From positions 124,001-188,000 of the forward strand of contig NZ_CP095551.1 in assembly GCF_023078335.1 (NCBI RefSeq): a stretch of 64,000 bases of DNA. The letters run 5' to 3'. Made by a program: the position numbers and the translations under genes. The DNA comes from Metabacillus endolithicus. Its GTDB lineage: Bacteria; Bacillota; Bacilli; Bacillales; Bacillaceae. Below the pieces are notes generated by a model. That model made no database searches. It was not told where the DNA came from and was given only the letters and a program-made list of their open reading frames with translations. This document shows positions 10,055 to 19,606 of this stretch, piece by piece. How positions within the stretch are numbered: the first letter of the stretch is position 1; each line of letters opens with the position of its first letter.

Positions 10055-10067
10055 TAAGTACACCTTC

Positions 10068-10652
10068 TCACATTGATTTACTTGGTTTAAAACGATAAAG
10101 AAATATGTATGAAACATCTTCTGAAGAGAATTTAATTATAACATAATAATAAAAATGAAAAGATAAATTTGCAAAAAAAAAGAACTCTGATTGAATTGAT
10201 TTAAACTGCTTCTCATACAGAAGTTGAGATCCATATAAAACAAATGTCTTGATTAAGAATACTATCGATAATTGGAACTTTGAGAGCCGTACTAATGTGA
10301 CATAACCGATTTTTTTAAACCAATCAATTACAAAATATGTAAAAAAGGAATCAACAAGAAGGTTTATAAAAAAGTATAACTTAAATTTACCGTACGTGTA
10401 TTTTAATACCCAAAGAGAACCGATAAAAAACGGTCCTATTATCAAGGGAAGTTCCACAATAAAATTACGTTTTATGTTTGAAGGGAACCACCACCATTTT
10501 TTCTTTTCAGCATATCTCCCTTCCGCCATTAGATATATACACATACTAATCGCGGAAGGGAAATATCTTTTGAAATATTTTAACCCAACTAAAGGTAATG
10601 AAAGCCAAGGTAAAAGAATCATTAGAATATTGAAAGTCTTAGTTAATTTCAT
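10068..10652 (-). CDS. multi-spanning membrane protein, unknown, duplicated at 31 kb
   Basis: A 194-residue protein with four to five predicted helices and a positively charged KKWWWFPSNIKR loop. I do not recognise a characterised family; it resembles small Bacillus membrane proteins that sit beside CBO0543-like genes. The start ATG follows AAAGGATGTAAAATA. The segment 10203-10720 is repeated nearly identically at 31208-31722, where the gene is broken. Here it forms a likely two-gene operon with the transporter at 8930-10054. Confidence 0.6.
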   Translation of the reverse strand: MKLTKTFNILMILLPWLSLPLVGLKYFKRYFPSAISMCIYLMAEGRYAEKKKWWWFPSNIKRNFIVELPLIIGPFFIGSLWVLKYTYGKFKLYFFINLLVDSFFTYFVIDWFKKIGYVTLVRLSKFQLSIVFLIKTFVLYGSQLLYEKQFKSIQSEFFFFANLSFHFYYYVIIKFSSEDVSYIFLYRFKPSKSM

Positions 10653-10799
10653 TATTTTACATCCTTTAGAATTTTACATCTTTATTGTTGCTAAGTTTGG
10701 TAATTATATGTAGAAATAAAAAATGTTTCGCAGTTCGCTTAATTAACAGAAGGAACAATGAAAAAATGGATATAACTCAAGCAAAAAAACAGTTGAAAT

Positions 10800-11145
10800 T
10801 CAATAAGCAAACATAAATGAAACTGGAACAACTGATCCATCAACAGGAATGCTACCAGGTATAAAAGGAACCATAAAATATGGATGATCCCAATAGTTGA
10901 TACGAGTAAGAAAAACATCTAAGTAAACAAATATCACATGAAAAGAATACCATAAAAACAGATTTGAAAGATGTTTTACGATCAATAAAAAACAGGGTAA
11001 AAATTAATGGAACAAAAAAGAAAACAACGTAAAACCCAAATTGCCAAGTTCCAAAATGACCAAACTGTTTCCAGTATTAGAGAATTAGGCCAGTTAATTT
11101 GGCATCTAAAGAATTTATTTCCTCTAATACTTTTACATGTGACAT
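10800..11145 (-). pseudogene. CBO0543-like membrane protein, decayed
   Basis: The minus strand encodes a protein beginning MSHVKVLEEINSL that aligns with the intact genes at 34631 and 35624: YWKQFGHFGTWQFG matches YWEEYSHFGTGPFW, FFIDRK matches YFKIDR, and VDGSVVPVSFMFAYQ-like text matches LDASLVPVTFMLVYQ. It has an in-frame TAA near codon 24, a frameshift after FIDRK and a stop replacing the C-terminal third. Confidence 0.6.
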
Positions 11146-11412
11146 TGAGGTCCTATCGCATTATAATAAATGGTTGATACTCCATTATTTGCCGAATTAA
11201 CTTTTATACTCGAGCTATTAAAACTAGCGGTTAGCTTGTAATTCGAAAATGTAAGTTATTTTAGCCTATTTTTTTCATATAAAAGCAAAAACATTTTATG
11301 GCCTCGACTATACCTTCTTCAGGACGAGGTTTTATAAAATTTTAAAGAGGATGCATAATATACAAACTATCAACAAATGTTACAAGTACACTATACAAAG
11401 GAGGAATTGATT
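11146..11412. promoter_or_regulatory. SASP upstream region, possible sporulation promoter
   Basis: GCATAATA at 11351-11358 resembles the -10 element of forespore sigma-G promoters and lies ~55 bp before the SASP start. The -35 is not clear. Function is inferred from the gene it precedes. Confidence 0.3.
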
Positions 11413-11598
11413 ATGGCAAACAACTCAAATAACTTAGTCGTACCTGGAACTGAACATGCAATTGATCAAATGAAGGTGGAAATCGCAAATGAATTTGGTG
11501 TAGATCTTGGCGGTGAAACAACATCACGTGCAAACGGATCTGTTGGTGGAGAAATAACAAAACGCCTTGTTTCAATGGCGCAACAACAACTAGGTTAA
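11413..11598 (+). CDS. alpha/beta-type small acid-soluble spore protein (SASP)
   Basis: A 61-residue protein of the alpha/beta SASP family: [16 protein letters not shown] is the N-terminal DNA-binding helix region with the Gpr protease site (around EIANEFGV), and [18 protein letters not shown] is the conserved C-terminal helix. These proteins coat forespore DNA, shift it to an A-like form and protect it from UV and heat. The open frame extends upstream to 11377, but AAAGGAGGAATTGATT immediately precedes ATG 11413, which gives the usual length. Its presence is direct evidence for an endospore former. Confidence 0.95.
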   Translation: MANNSNNLVVPGTEHAIDQMKVEIANEFGVDLGGETTSRANGSVGGEITKRLVSMAQQQLG

Positions 11599-11655
11599 TT
11601 TGAATAAGGCATCATTCTTTTAGAATTAAACATCATGTATAACTACAGCTAAAGA

Positions 11656-11841
11656 ATGAAAGATGCAATTATAGGTTTTCTAATGTTTAGTGTTTTAAAA
11701 GATCATGAAATTACTCACTTATATAGCATTCTAGGAAAGTCAACTAAGGTAACTAAGGAAAAACATCTAAGAACTGTTGTGCTTGGATTAACTGAAGAGC
11801 TGAACAGAACACACCAAATGGCTAATGAATTACTATACTAG
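11656..11841 (+). CDS. short hypothetical protein after the SASP gene
   Basis: A 61-codon frame with no good ribosome site. The product has one weakly hydrophobic stretch followed by a basic-acidic helix (KVTKEKHLRTVVLGLTEELN). It lies between the SASP gene and a strong terminator, which mildly favours co-transcription. No family recognised; it may be chance. Confidence 0.3.
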   Translation: MKDAIIGFLMFSVLKDHEITHLYSILGKSTKVTKEKHLRTVVLGLTEELNRTHQMANELLY

Positions 11842-11872
11842 AACTCTAACCCCACCAAACTTATAAATGAAA

Positions 11873-11913
11873 AAATACCGCCATTATTCTTTTGAATAAT
11901 GGCGGTATTTTAA
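11873..11913 (+). terminator. strong intrinsic terminator
   Basis: ATACCGCCATTATTC / GAATAATGGCGGTAT with a TTTT loop, A-run before and T-run after. Ends the SASP transcription unit. Confidence 0.95.
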
Positions 11914-11993
11914 TATAAAAAGACTACTCAATTTATTTTAATATATCCATCTGTAAAAAAACTAATGAATAGGTGAATAAGAATGCTTGATCC

Positions 11994-12122
11994 ATGAATA
12001 AATTCACTGTTGTAAAAGAAAATGTTGGGGAGGAAAATATTAATTTGATTTTTGATGAAATTAAAAGAAGGAATTTGAGTATTCGTAAGCAAAGACCTAA
12101 ACATATCAAACGTATAAAGTGA
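11994..12122 (+). CDS. 42-aa basic peptide frame, doubtful
   Basis: The frame encodes MNKFTVVKENVGEEN... ending in a strongly basic RKQRPKHIKRIK tail. The ribosome site is weak (AGGTGA is ~20 bp upstream). Included only because composition is protein-like. Confidence 0.2.
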   Translation: MNKFTVVKENVGEENINLIFDEIKRRNLSIRKQRPKHIKRIK

Positions 12123-12857
12123 TATTTAGTAAATACAAAAATCAAGGGAAATGTTCCTTGCTAACAAGGTATTAGGTCCTTTACTCTCTATCATTATAAC
12201 ATATAAACTTATGTCGTACTTCACCTGAATTACGACATAAAAAAGTCCGAGATTCCTCTCGGAGAAGGGGAGAATACTCTTACTATGTAAGGAGAGTTAC
12301 ATTCCTAATTTTATTTAAACTTCAAAGAAAATATACCTATGTTAGTTGTTATGATGCCCCTTTTGTTCGCAGAAAGCTTAAATCCCAACGAACGAGTAAA
12401 AGCTATTATGAGAAAAAGCTATTATGAGAAAAAGTATGGATTTATTGTGTTAATAACTTTTCCAAGGTTACTACACAACGTAAATGATCAATGAGCTGTC
12501 CTGCCTTAGTATTATATTCAAGATAATATTGATTGAACTGGACAAAAGTTAATTAGTTCACACTTCAAATAAATTTCGTAGAAAAGAGGAAGTTATCGAG
12601 GTTCTGAAGAAATTATTGTTTTGCTTTGTTAATAATGTACTTTGCAGCCGAAGTGGGTGATGAAAAGCTTATGAATAAATCTAATAAATCAAGAAAGTTC
12701 TTATCGTTAACTTCTTTATGGGGAGTAGATTTTTTAGTCGTTTCTGAGGTTGTTGGTTACAAATGATACTGTCGCAAAGTATGTTTTTAAAGAGCTTTTC
12801 ACTTGTAATTAGACCAATTAGTTCTCCTGTTTTATCTGGGTTTGTTTTAGGTAAGAA
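12123..12857. other. gene-poor region with repeats
   Basis: Holds a minus-strand terminator with the TTTTTTATGTCG tag (about 12226-12262), a 17-bp tandem repeat GCTATTATGAGAAAAA (12403-12436) and one copy of a ~54-nt dispersed repeat. No credible gene. Confidence 0.5.
12493..12545. repeat. dispersed ~54-nt repeat, copy 1
   Basis: Starts GAGCTGTCCTGCCTTAGTAT and ends GAACTGGACAA. It is nearly identical to 13809-13862, with weaker similarity extending ~50 bp upstream in both copies. Confidence 0.7.
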
Positions 12858-13325
12858 ATGAATGCTTCCTTATTTACGTGGCATTGGTTGGTAGCATTGG
12901 CTTGGATTATTTGGATGATATTGCGTGAACGTAAAATTTCAGTTCGTATATTTTCTGCTGGTTTACTATTGATGATTATTTCCGAAATTATGGATGCAAT
13001 TGGTGTTAGTCTAGGGAAGTGGGCTTTACCTGTCAAAGTTATACCCGTAACCACTGTAAGTTTTTCTTTTAGACTTTCAGATTTGCCTGTATTAGCAATT
13101 ATTGTTACAATTTAAGCCTAACTTTAATCCAAACATAATAGCAATATATTACAGTGGAGTGCGTTTGTTGGTTTACCCCTGTTGGCTATTCTTGATTTGT
13201 ATAAGAACATTGATTGGGCGTTAACTTATTCATTTTTTATTTTAACTTTAATGTATTTACTTTCTCACTGGTTTAGCCGAAGGGAATCATTTGAAGAGCT
13301 TAATAGAAGTGACAGAGAAAACTGA
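12858..13325 (+). pseudogene. CBO0543-like membrane protein, decayed
   Basis: The first frame gives TWHWLVALAWIIWM and RIFSAGLLLMIISEIMDAIG, with the LGKWALPVKVIPV turn typical of this small-membrane family. It stops at 13115. The following sequence continues the protein in shifting frames (FKPNFNPNIIAIY, then GLPLLAILDLYKNIDW and LSHWFSRRESFEEL), to a TGA at 13325. At least two frameshifts are needed, so this looks genuinely decayed. Confidence 0.5.
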
Positions 13326-13447
13326 AAAGTTAGTTTTTAGCTTAATAGCAACTATTTATAAAAGTTTTTCTCCGAAAATAAACTATTAACGGGTGTAATA
13401 AGGTCTTCAATAAAACAAAGCGCGTTCAATGAAGATCCTCAACAATT

Positions 13448-13483
13448 AAAGCACCTTTCAGAACAAGGAAGGTGCTTATTTAA
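13448..13483 (+). terminator. repeat-family terminator
   Basis: AAGCACCTT / AAGGTGCTT stem around CAGAACAAGG. Closely related hairpins occur at 30425 and 45768. It is preceded by TTCAATAAAACAAAGCGCG and CTCAACAATTAAAGC. Confidence 0.7.
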
Positions 13484-13808
13484 GTTAAGGACTGATTGTG
13501 CTGTAACCCTTTTTTACGCAGTAGTTGGAAATAGCGAAGCAAGTAATATTGGTTAAAAAATAAAGTGCCAGCTTATTTACAGACATCCCGAATATTATTA
13601 AAACAGTAAAAATGTTTTACAATAGACTCTTAAAAATGTAAAAGCTTATTTGTTTATAGTGAAGGATTTTTTGTTGGGTATAGACCTGAATTTCGACATA
13701 AAAAAGCTATTATCCATCGATCGAATAATAGCCATGAAGGAGATAAAAATTGTATGATTAAGTAGCTTTTCCGATGGCTACTAATCAATGTACTGAGGAT
13801 GATATCAG

Positions 13809-13862
13809 GAGCTGCTCCTGCCTTAGTATTATATTCAATACATTATTGAATGAACTGGACAA
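13809..13862. repeat. dispersed ~54-nt repeat, copy 2
   Basis: Same sequence as 12493-12545 apart from a few substitutions and one indel. Confidence 0.7.
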
Positions 13863-14002
13863 TCGTTGATGTATATTGAAATTTCCTTATGAAGTGAGTT
13901 TTTCTTTATTTAGTAAAATGATAGTGCGTCAAGTTCAAGTTATAAATGTGGCAGCTCGAAGTCCCACTACTTTTGTAGAGGAGTGGGGAAAAATTCCACT
14001 TC

Positions 14003-14692
14003 TTACATAACCTTTTGAAAAAGGATGTTGTTTTCTAAATGGATGTGTTCAAATAGATCAGATTCTAGTGCTTCGAGGCGTTGGTACACAAGTCGATAGG
14101 TGCCGCAAGCATGCTCTGGTGGTGTAAAGTCATCTGTCATCTTACGAATCGCTTTAATTAAATTCCCTGCGTGATCATGCTCGTTCTCAAGTTCAATGAT
14201 TTGTGCCTTTATATTTTCTCTCTCTTCTTCATTAGTCTCTTTTGCTAGCTTTTCTATAAGGGGAAAGACAATGGCTTCCTCTTTAACAGTATGTTGCTCT
14301 AATTCAGTTTTTAACTCATTAAAAAGTTTATGAATCTGTAAAAGATGAGGCTGATCTGGTCCATGAACCCTCATAACCTTAGTCACATAAGGAGTAAGTT
14401 GGGGAAGTTCATTAGCCAAATATATATGATGTTTCGTTTTTATATGCTGTATTAAATCCGATACAGTCGTCTCATTCCAATTTAATGTCATTTCATTTCT
14501 TTCATGTACACTTTGGTAAAGTTTTTGTAGCTGTTGCATTACGACTTCAATATCTACATTCCTCTCAAGAACTGCTTCGTGTAGAGGACGTTTTCCTCCG
14601 CAACAAAAATCAATTCGGAACTTCTTAAATAGGTCACTGGACTCGGGGAACTGGTTGACAATATCTCTTACAAGCATTGTTTGAGTAAACAT
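14003..14692 (-). CDS. ric: iron-sulfur cluster repair di-iron protein (Ric/ScdA/YtfE)
   Basis: A 229-residue protein. The N-terminal ScdA_N domain contains DFCCGGKRPL near residue 30. The rest is a hemerythrin-like four-helix bundle with the metal-binding histidines and glutamates in KHHIYLANEL, VHGPDQPHLLQI, HTVKEEAIVFP, NEHDHAGN and HIHLENNILF. These proteins repair Fe-S clusters damaged by nitric oxide or peroxide. The start ATG follows GAGGAGGGCCAGC. The context (Fnr-type regulator upstream in the same direction, nitrate reductase genes beyond) fits nitrosative stress. A palindromic Fnr-like site lies ~60 bp upstream. Confidence 0.92.
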   Translation of the reverse strand: MFTQTMLVRDIVNQFPESSDLFKKFRIDFCCGGKRPLHEAVLERNVDIEVVMQQLQKLYQSVHERNEMTLNWNETTVSDLIQHIKTKHHIYLANELPQLTPYVTKVMRVHGPDQPHLLQIHKLFNELKTELEQHTVKEEAIVFPLIEKLAKETNEEERENIKAQIIELENEHDHAGNLIKAIRKMTDDFTPPEHACGTYRLVYQRLEALESDLFEHIHLENNILFQKVM

Positions 14693-14749
14693 GCTGGCCC
14701 TCCTCTTTATTTATTACTTCTAAAGATTATCATGATTTTAAACAATATG

Positions 14750-14767
14750 AAGTGACGGTCATCACTT
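14750..14767. promoter_or_regulatory. candidate Crp/Fnr-family operator upstream of ric
   Basis: AAGTGACGGTCATCACTT has perfect 6-bp inverted arms AAGTGA/TCACTT around six bases. It resembles the TGTGA-N6-TCACA consensus and lies between the regulator gene and ric. Confidence 0.6.
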
Positions 14768-14790
14768 ACTAATTCCAGTTCGAATATTTC

Positions 14791-15486
14791 TTAAATTAGT
14801 TCATCATATAGTTTTTCGTAGTCAACGATGAAAAGTCCGTCTTCATCGATATCTACATATCCTCTCTTTTTAAGGTTAGTCAATGTACGGCTTACCGTTT
14901 CTCTGGATGTTCCTATCATGTTTGCGAGATCACGATTCTTAAAATGGGTAATGAGTTTATATCTTTTTTTATACGGAACTCCGTTACTTTTACATAATCG
15001 TAACAGCAACAAGATGATTTTTTCCTTTGAATTGTGTGAAATCTGTTCTTCAAGTCTATTTTGTAAATCTACAATTTTCTCACCTAGTATTCGAAATACC
15101 TTAATGCATAATTGAGGTGAATCCACTAACATTTTCTCGAATCCATGAATAGAGGTAGCTATTAAGATAGAATTTTCTAAAACTTCAGCATGTGCTGGAT
15201 AATTCCCTTTTCTAAAGAAACCTGCATGTGGGAACATTTCTCCTGCTTCTAAGACAGAGACAATTTGTTCTTTTCCGTTATTGTCTGTCCTAAAAATTTT
15301 CACCTTACCAGATTGGACAAAATAAACTTGAGTAATAGGTTCTTCCTGCATAAATACTAAAGACCCTTTTTCGAGCTGTCGAGCATTTGAGATGTTTACG
15401 ATCATTTCTAATTCTGTAAGGCTTAACTCTTTAAAAATAGAAAATGAGTAAAGACGGTCTTTTATTTCCTCTTGTGATATAGGCAT
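14791..15486 (-). CDS. Crp/Fnr-family transcriptional regulator
   Basis: The ~231-residue protein has an N-terminal cyclic-nucleotide-binding fold (about 15-130, with GSLVFMQEEPITQVYFVQSGKVKIF), a long dimer helix and a C-terminal winged helix with NRDLANMIGTSRETVSRTLTNL as the recognition region. The usual Fnr iron-sulfur cysteines are absent; only two isolated cysteines are present, so an Fe-S oxygen sensor is unlikely. Heme/NO or redox sensing, or an apo-regulator, are alternatives. The frame is open to 15507, but AAAGGAGATTGAA directly precedes ATG 15486. It is divergent from the nitrate-reductase-like operon. Confidence 0.85.
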   Translation of the reverse strand: MPISQEEIKDRLYSFSIFKELSLTELEMIVNISNARQLEKGSLVFMQEEPITQVYFVQSGKVKIFRTDNNGKEQIVSVLEAGEMFPHAGFFRKGNYPAHAEVLENSILIATSIHGFEKMLVDSPQLCIKVFRILGEKIVDLQNRLEEQISHNSKEKIILLLLRLCKSNGVPYKKRYKLITHFKNRDLANMIGTSRETVSRTLTNLKKRGYVDIDEDGLFIVDYEKLYDELI

Positions 15487-15655
15487 TTCAATCTCCTTTA
15501 TTAACATTCTTTTTTTCAGTTTTACGTATACACCTGGTTCTATGAATTAACAATATCACTAGTAGAAGTTTCGGTAAGTATTGTCTCAATATAACCTCCA
15601 ATTATAAGTTTCTTTTGAATCTACACAAAAGAATAACAGTTCGGCAAAGTAATGC

Positions 15656-15671
15656 TGTGATAAAAATCACT
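15656..15671 (+). promoter_or_regulatory. candidate Crp/Fnr operator in front of the nitrate operon
   Basis: TGTGATAAAAATCACT matches TGTGA-N6-TCACW closely. It lies ~140 bp before the first operon gene and between it and the divergent regulator, a position suited to activating one or both units. The -10 is not certain. Confidence 0.65.
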
Positions 15672-15807
15672 TCGTTAAAACTGGGATTATCTTAAACTAA
15701 TAAAACAAGATATTAAAAACATCTTTAATATAAGATTCAGTAAGAGGAATCAAAAAAGCTATGACTAAAATAGTAGATTTTATTCTTTTATATCAAGGAG
15801 GAAAGTA

Positions 15808-16877
15808 ATGGACATTCATAAAAGACAGAAACGAACAATAAATGATGCTTTTGCATCTCATTTTGCTAAATCAATGTTTTTATCAGTTTCAGCCATTATT
15901 ATTTTATCTTTTATAGCTACAAGAATGTTTACGCATGTTGATTTAAATCTATACGGTTATATGGTTGGAACAATAGTTTTTCTCGGAGGTTTCTTTTATC
16001 GGTTTATTGCTTGGGGAGAAAGACCACCGACTAAGATTTTCATCAAAAAGGGGATTAAGCTACTATTTCGTAAATCTACACCTAAAACATCTGTAGAGCA
16101 GCTAGCTACTTACAAATTTATCTGGAACAGAGGGATCTATCGTTGGACACAGCATGTGATGATCGGTTGTACTGTATCCTTTCTTGCTTCGTCACGTTTC
16201 CATTAGTGTTCGGTTGGATGTATTTTACAATGGATGAAAATGGATATTACACGGTTGTTGCGTTAGGCATTGATGTTATGAGTGTAAAGGCTGACGGAAT
16301 CATTGCATTCTTCTTTTATAATGCATTAAACTTTACAGCCATTATGGTGATTATTGGAGTTTGCATGGCTCTATATCGTCGTTTAAAAAACATGCAGGCG
16401 AGAGCAGAACAAACCTTTATGTATGATTTTCTTCCACTTTATCTTTTGTTGCTTATCTCAATCACAGGATTAGCACTAACGTTTATGAATGTTTTTTTGC
16501 ACGGGACAGGGCAACCAATTATGTCTTTAATTCATCAGTATTCAGTCATTATTACGTTAATTTATCTTCCGTTCGGTAAATTAGCACATATTCCTTTCCG
16601 TCCATTAAGTGTTTTTGCCAGAAACTATCGTGAGCATTATGCGGAACAATTAATGAAGGATTGTAAGGTTTGTGGTACTCAGTTTGTTTCAGAAGAACAA
16701 TCAAACGATGTAAGAAATGTACTTGGAGTTAATGAGATTGATTTCCATATGGAGGATGGTTTCCATTTAGCTGAGTTATGTTTGCCATGTCGAAGAAAGT
16801 ATCGTATTTCAAAGTTTTCAGGAATACCAACTCACGAAATAATGGTCAAGGAGGCCAATCAGAATGCAAAGGGATAA
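15808..16877 (+). pseudogene. membrane b-type cytochrome-like subunit of the nitrate module, one frameshift
   Basis: Two overlapping frames (15808-16206 and the frame ending 16877) join into one ~355-residue protein. About five to six membrane helices are evident. Histidines at RWTQHVMIG, IHQYSVII and GKLAHIPFRP sit in or near helices, as in NarI/cytochrome b proteins. The C-terminal domain has two CxxC pairs (CKVCG and CLPCRRK) suggesting a small metal site. The break near 16187 is repaired by one extra T (SFLCFVTFPLVFG). It probably passes quinol electrons to the Fe-S and Mo subunits. The ATG follows AAGGAGG. Confidence 0.65.
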
Positions 16878-19032
16878 GTTTTTTAGGGAAGTAGAAAATG
16901 TTAATCATCCAAATGAAAAGTTAATTAAGACCCATTGTAGTTATTGTGGAATGCAATGTGGGATGAATCTAAGAGTTAACACAATTTCAAATAAAATTAT
17001 TGGAGTCGAACCGAGATATGATTGGCCTGTCACGGTGGGGAAAATGTGCCCAAAAGGAGTAACAGCTTATCAACAAACAAATCATAAAGATCGCATTCTG
17101 AAACCACTGATTCGTGATGATTCTGCCCTAAAGGGTACGAAAGAAGGGTTCCGTGAGTCTAGTTGGGAAGAAGCTTATGATTTGATTGCAACGAAATTTT
17201 CAAACTTACAAGAGACTTATGGAAAAGACACATTGTCAGTTTTTAGTGGTGTATCGATGACAAATGAAAAATGTTATTTAACAGGAAAATTTACAAGAGT
17301 TGCACTAGGGACTCGGTATATCGATTATAATGGACGTTTTTGTATGTCAAGTGCAGCCGGTGGTTTTCTTCGTTCATTTGGTGTAGATAGAGGCTCAACA
17401 CTACCTTGGACAGATATTCATGAAACAGATTGTTTATTTATTTCAGGAAGCAATACTGCAGAATGCCATCCTACTTCAATGTTCCGGGTGTGGTCTGTAC
17501 AGGAGAGAGGTGGCTATTTAATTGTAGCAGATCCTCGTGAAACACCTCTGGCAAGAAGAGCGGATCTTCACTTAGATTTAAAGCCAGGGACTGACCTTGC
17601 ATTAGCAAATGGAATTCTGAATCTTCTTATTGAAAATAATTATGTTGACGATGAATTTGTAATGAATCATACAAATGGATTTGGTGAAACAAAGGAATTA
17701 GTTAAGGAATTTACACCAGAGTACACAAGTAGAATAACTGGAGTTTCAAAAGAAAAAATTATAAAAGCAGCTGAAATATACGGAAAAGCACCGAATGCAA
17801 TTGTTATGTTTGCTAGAGGGATTGAGCAGCAACATAAGGGTGTTGATAATGTATCTGGTTATGTAAACATGGCGTTAGTAACTGGTAAAATTGGTCGACC
17901 TAAAGCAGGGGTTGCGACATTTACTGGTCAAGGAAACGGGCAGGGTGGTCGCGAACACGGACAAAAATCTGATTTATTACCAGGGTATCGAAAAATTACG
18001 AATCCTAAGCATGTGGAAGAGGTTTGTGAAGTTTGGGGAATTACACCAGAAGAAATGCCTGAGCCTGGGGTTTCTGCTTATGAAATGTTTGAGCTAATGG
18101 ATCAAAAGAAGATTCGAGGATTGTATTTATTATGCTCAAATCCTGCGGTTTCAGCTCCTAATTTAAATTTTGTGAGAAAAGCACTTAAAAACCTTGATTT
18201 TATGGTTTGTTCGGATTTCTATCTATCAGAATCAGCAGAGTTTGCAGATGTAATTTTACCTTCTGTAACCTGGTCAGAGGATGAGGGAACAGTCACAAAT
18301 TTGGAAGGGCGGATCATCAAAATAAACAAAGCGCAGGAACCTATTGGAGACTCTAAGCCAGACTGGCTCATTCAAGTAGAATTAGCAGAAAAATTAGGGA
18401 AAGGCAAATACTTCTCACACCTTAAGGAAGCAAGAGATGTGGCAGATGAATTTAGAAGAGCTACAAAAGGTGGGTATGCCGATTATTATGGTGCAACATG
18501 GGATAAAATCGACAAACAGGACGGAGTATTTTGGCCTTGCAAAGATGAAAACGATACAGGAACACCACATATGTTCCTTGATAAAAAATTCTATCATCCA
18601 GACGGAAAAGCAAAAATTTGTGCATTGCCATATCGACCACCAGCTGAAGAGCCATGTGAAGAATATCCGCTTCGTCTTACAACAGGCCGTGTTGTTTATC
18701 ATTATTTGTCTGGGAATCAAACAAGAAGAATACCATTTCTGAAGGATATGTGCCCAGAGCCTTACGTGGAAGTTCACCCTGAAACGGCTGAACGTTATCA
18801 CATTTCACATGATGAAGTGGTTCGCCTGTTTACCCGTCGAGGTGAGTGTAACTACAAAGTGAAAATAACAGAAGCAATACGGAAGGATACAGTCTTCGTA
18901 CCCTATCACTTTGGAGACTATGAGTCTATCAATCTATTAACAATCGCGGCTCTTGATCCGATTTCAAGAATGCCTGAATTTAAAGCTTGTGCTGCACAAA
19001 TTGAGAAGCTAGCCGTAGGGAAGGTGCAATAA
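16864..19032 (+). CDS. molybdopterin oxidoreductase, nitrate-reductase-like catalytic subunit
   Basis: A 722-residue bis-MGD enzyme. The N-terminal [4Fe-4S] motif uses Cys25, Cys28, Cys32 and Cys62. A cysteine near residue 160 (NGRFCMSSAAGG) is the predicted molybdenum ligand, as in assimilatory NasA/NarB and periplasmic NapA types. MGD-binding blocks follow (SGSNTAECHP, GQGNGQGGREHG, LTTGRVVYHYLSGNQ). There is no Tat signal, so it should work in the cytoplasm, oxidising or reducing a substrate such as nitrate. Formate dehydrogenase-like alternatives are disfavoured by the NarK-like transporter and Ric nearby. It overlaps the previous gene by 14 bp and has an AAGGAGG site. Confidence 0.85.
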   Translation: MQRDKFFREVENVNHPNEKLIKTHCSYCGMQCGMNLRVNTISNKIIGVEPRYDWPVTVGKMCPKGVTAYQQTNHKDRILKPLIRDDSALKGTKEGFRESSWEEAYDLIATKFSNLQETYGKDTLSVFSGVSMTNEKCYLTGKFTRVALGTRYIDYNGRFCMSSAAGGFLRSFGVDRGSTLPWTDIHETDCLFISGSNTAECHPTSMFRVWSVQERGGYLIVADPRETPLARRADLHLDLKPGTDLALANGILNLLIENNYVDDEFVMNHTNGFGETKELVKEFTPEYTSRITGVSKEKIIKAAEIYGKAPNAIVMFARGIEQQHKGVDNVSGYVNMALVTGKIGRPKAGVATFTGQGNGQGGREHGQKSDLLPGYRKITNPKHVEEVCEVWGITPEEMPEPGVSAYEMFELMDQKKIRGLYLLCSNPAVSAPNLNFVRKALKNLDFMVCSDFYLSESAEFADVILPSVTWSEDEGTVTNLEGRIIKINKAQEPIGDSKPDWLIQVELAEKLGKGKYFSHLKEARDVADEFRRATKGGYADYYGATWDKIDKQDGVFWPCKDENDTGTPHMFLDKKFYHPDGKAKICALPYRPPAEEPCEEYPLRLTTGRVVYHYLSGNQTRRIPFLKDMCPEPYVEVHPETAERYHISHDEVVRLFTRRGECNYKVKITEAIRKDTVFVPYHFGDYESINLLTIAALDPISRMPEFKACAAQIEKLAVGKVQ

Positions 19033-19593
19033 ATGAAAAAAAGATTATATCTTGAGTTAGAAAATTGTATTGGTTGTCGTTCTTGTCTTGCAGCATGCAC
19101 ACAATGCGGAGGACATGAAGAGAGAAACCGAAATTATGTATATGATGTGAATCCTTTAGTAAATAGACAAACCATGCCTCTAATGTGTTTGCATTGCGTA
19201 AATCCGGCATGTGCCAGAAGTTGTCCAGCCCAAGCAATCCAAATCCATGAAACAGGGGCTGTTTTATCAGCTCTTGTTGAAAAATGTATTGGTTGTCAAA
19301 ACTGTACAATTGCCTGTCCGTACGGCATACCGAAGTTCGATACAGAACAAAATTTGATGTACAAGTGTGATTTGTGTATCGATCGAACCAAGGATGGTAT
19401 TCCACCAATGTGTGCAAGTGTTTGTCCATCTAATACACTTCAATGGTTAACAGAAGAAGAAATCGAAGCGAAACAGAAAAACCACCCTTTAAATAATGGG
19501 AAATGGGTAGCGAGTATGCCTTATTTAGAAGGTGAGACAAACGTAAAAATCAGTTTACCTGGTATTTTACAAGGGACAACTAAGTTATTTTAG
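19033..19593 (+). CDS. 4Fe-4S ferredoxin-type electron-transfer subunit (DmsB/NrfC-like)
   Basis: A 186-residue protein with the cysteine arrangement of four [4Fe-4S] clusters: CIGCRSCLAAC, CLHCVNPACARSCP, CIGCQNCTIACP and CDLCIDRTKDG...CASVCP. This is the DmsB/NrfC/PsrB type that relays electrons between a membrane quinol dehydrogenase and a molybdenum subunit. It begins directly after the stop codon of the catalytic gene, which implies translational coupling. Without a signal peptide it should be cytoplasmic. Confidence 0.9.
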   Translation: MKKRLYLELENCIGCRSCLAACTQCGGHEERNRNYVYDVNPLVNRQTMPLMCLHCVNPACARSCPAQAIQIHETGAVLSALVEKCIGCQNCTIACPYGIPKFDTEQNLMYKCDLCIDRTKDGIPPMCASVCPSNTLQWLTEEEIEAKQKNHPLNNGKWVASMPYLEGETNVKISLPGILQGTTKLF

Positions 19594-19606
19594 GGGGATA
19601 TGGAGA

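Larger units (their letters stand above)
13326..14002. other. gene-poor region with terminators and repeats
   Basis: Contains a terminator at 13448-13483, a hairpin with GCTATTAT/ATAATAGC arms at 13706-13733 that on the minus strand is followed by TTTTTTATGTCG, and copy 2 of the 54-nt repeat. No gene seen. Confidence 0.5.

Noticed and set aside
12818..13054. 78-codon minus-strand frame
   Set aside because: Antisense to the decayed CBO0543-like gene, which has recognisable family motifs on the plus strand.
18415..18801. 128-codon minus-strand frame
   Set aside because: Lies wholly inside the molybdopterin subunit gene, has no ribosome site and gives Cys/Phe-rich text typical of antisense reading.
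18980..19429. 149-codon minus-strand frame
   Set aside because: Antisense to the four-cluster ferredoxin gene; no start context and no family features.
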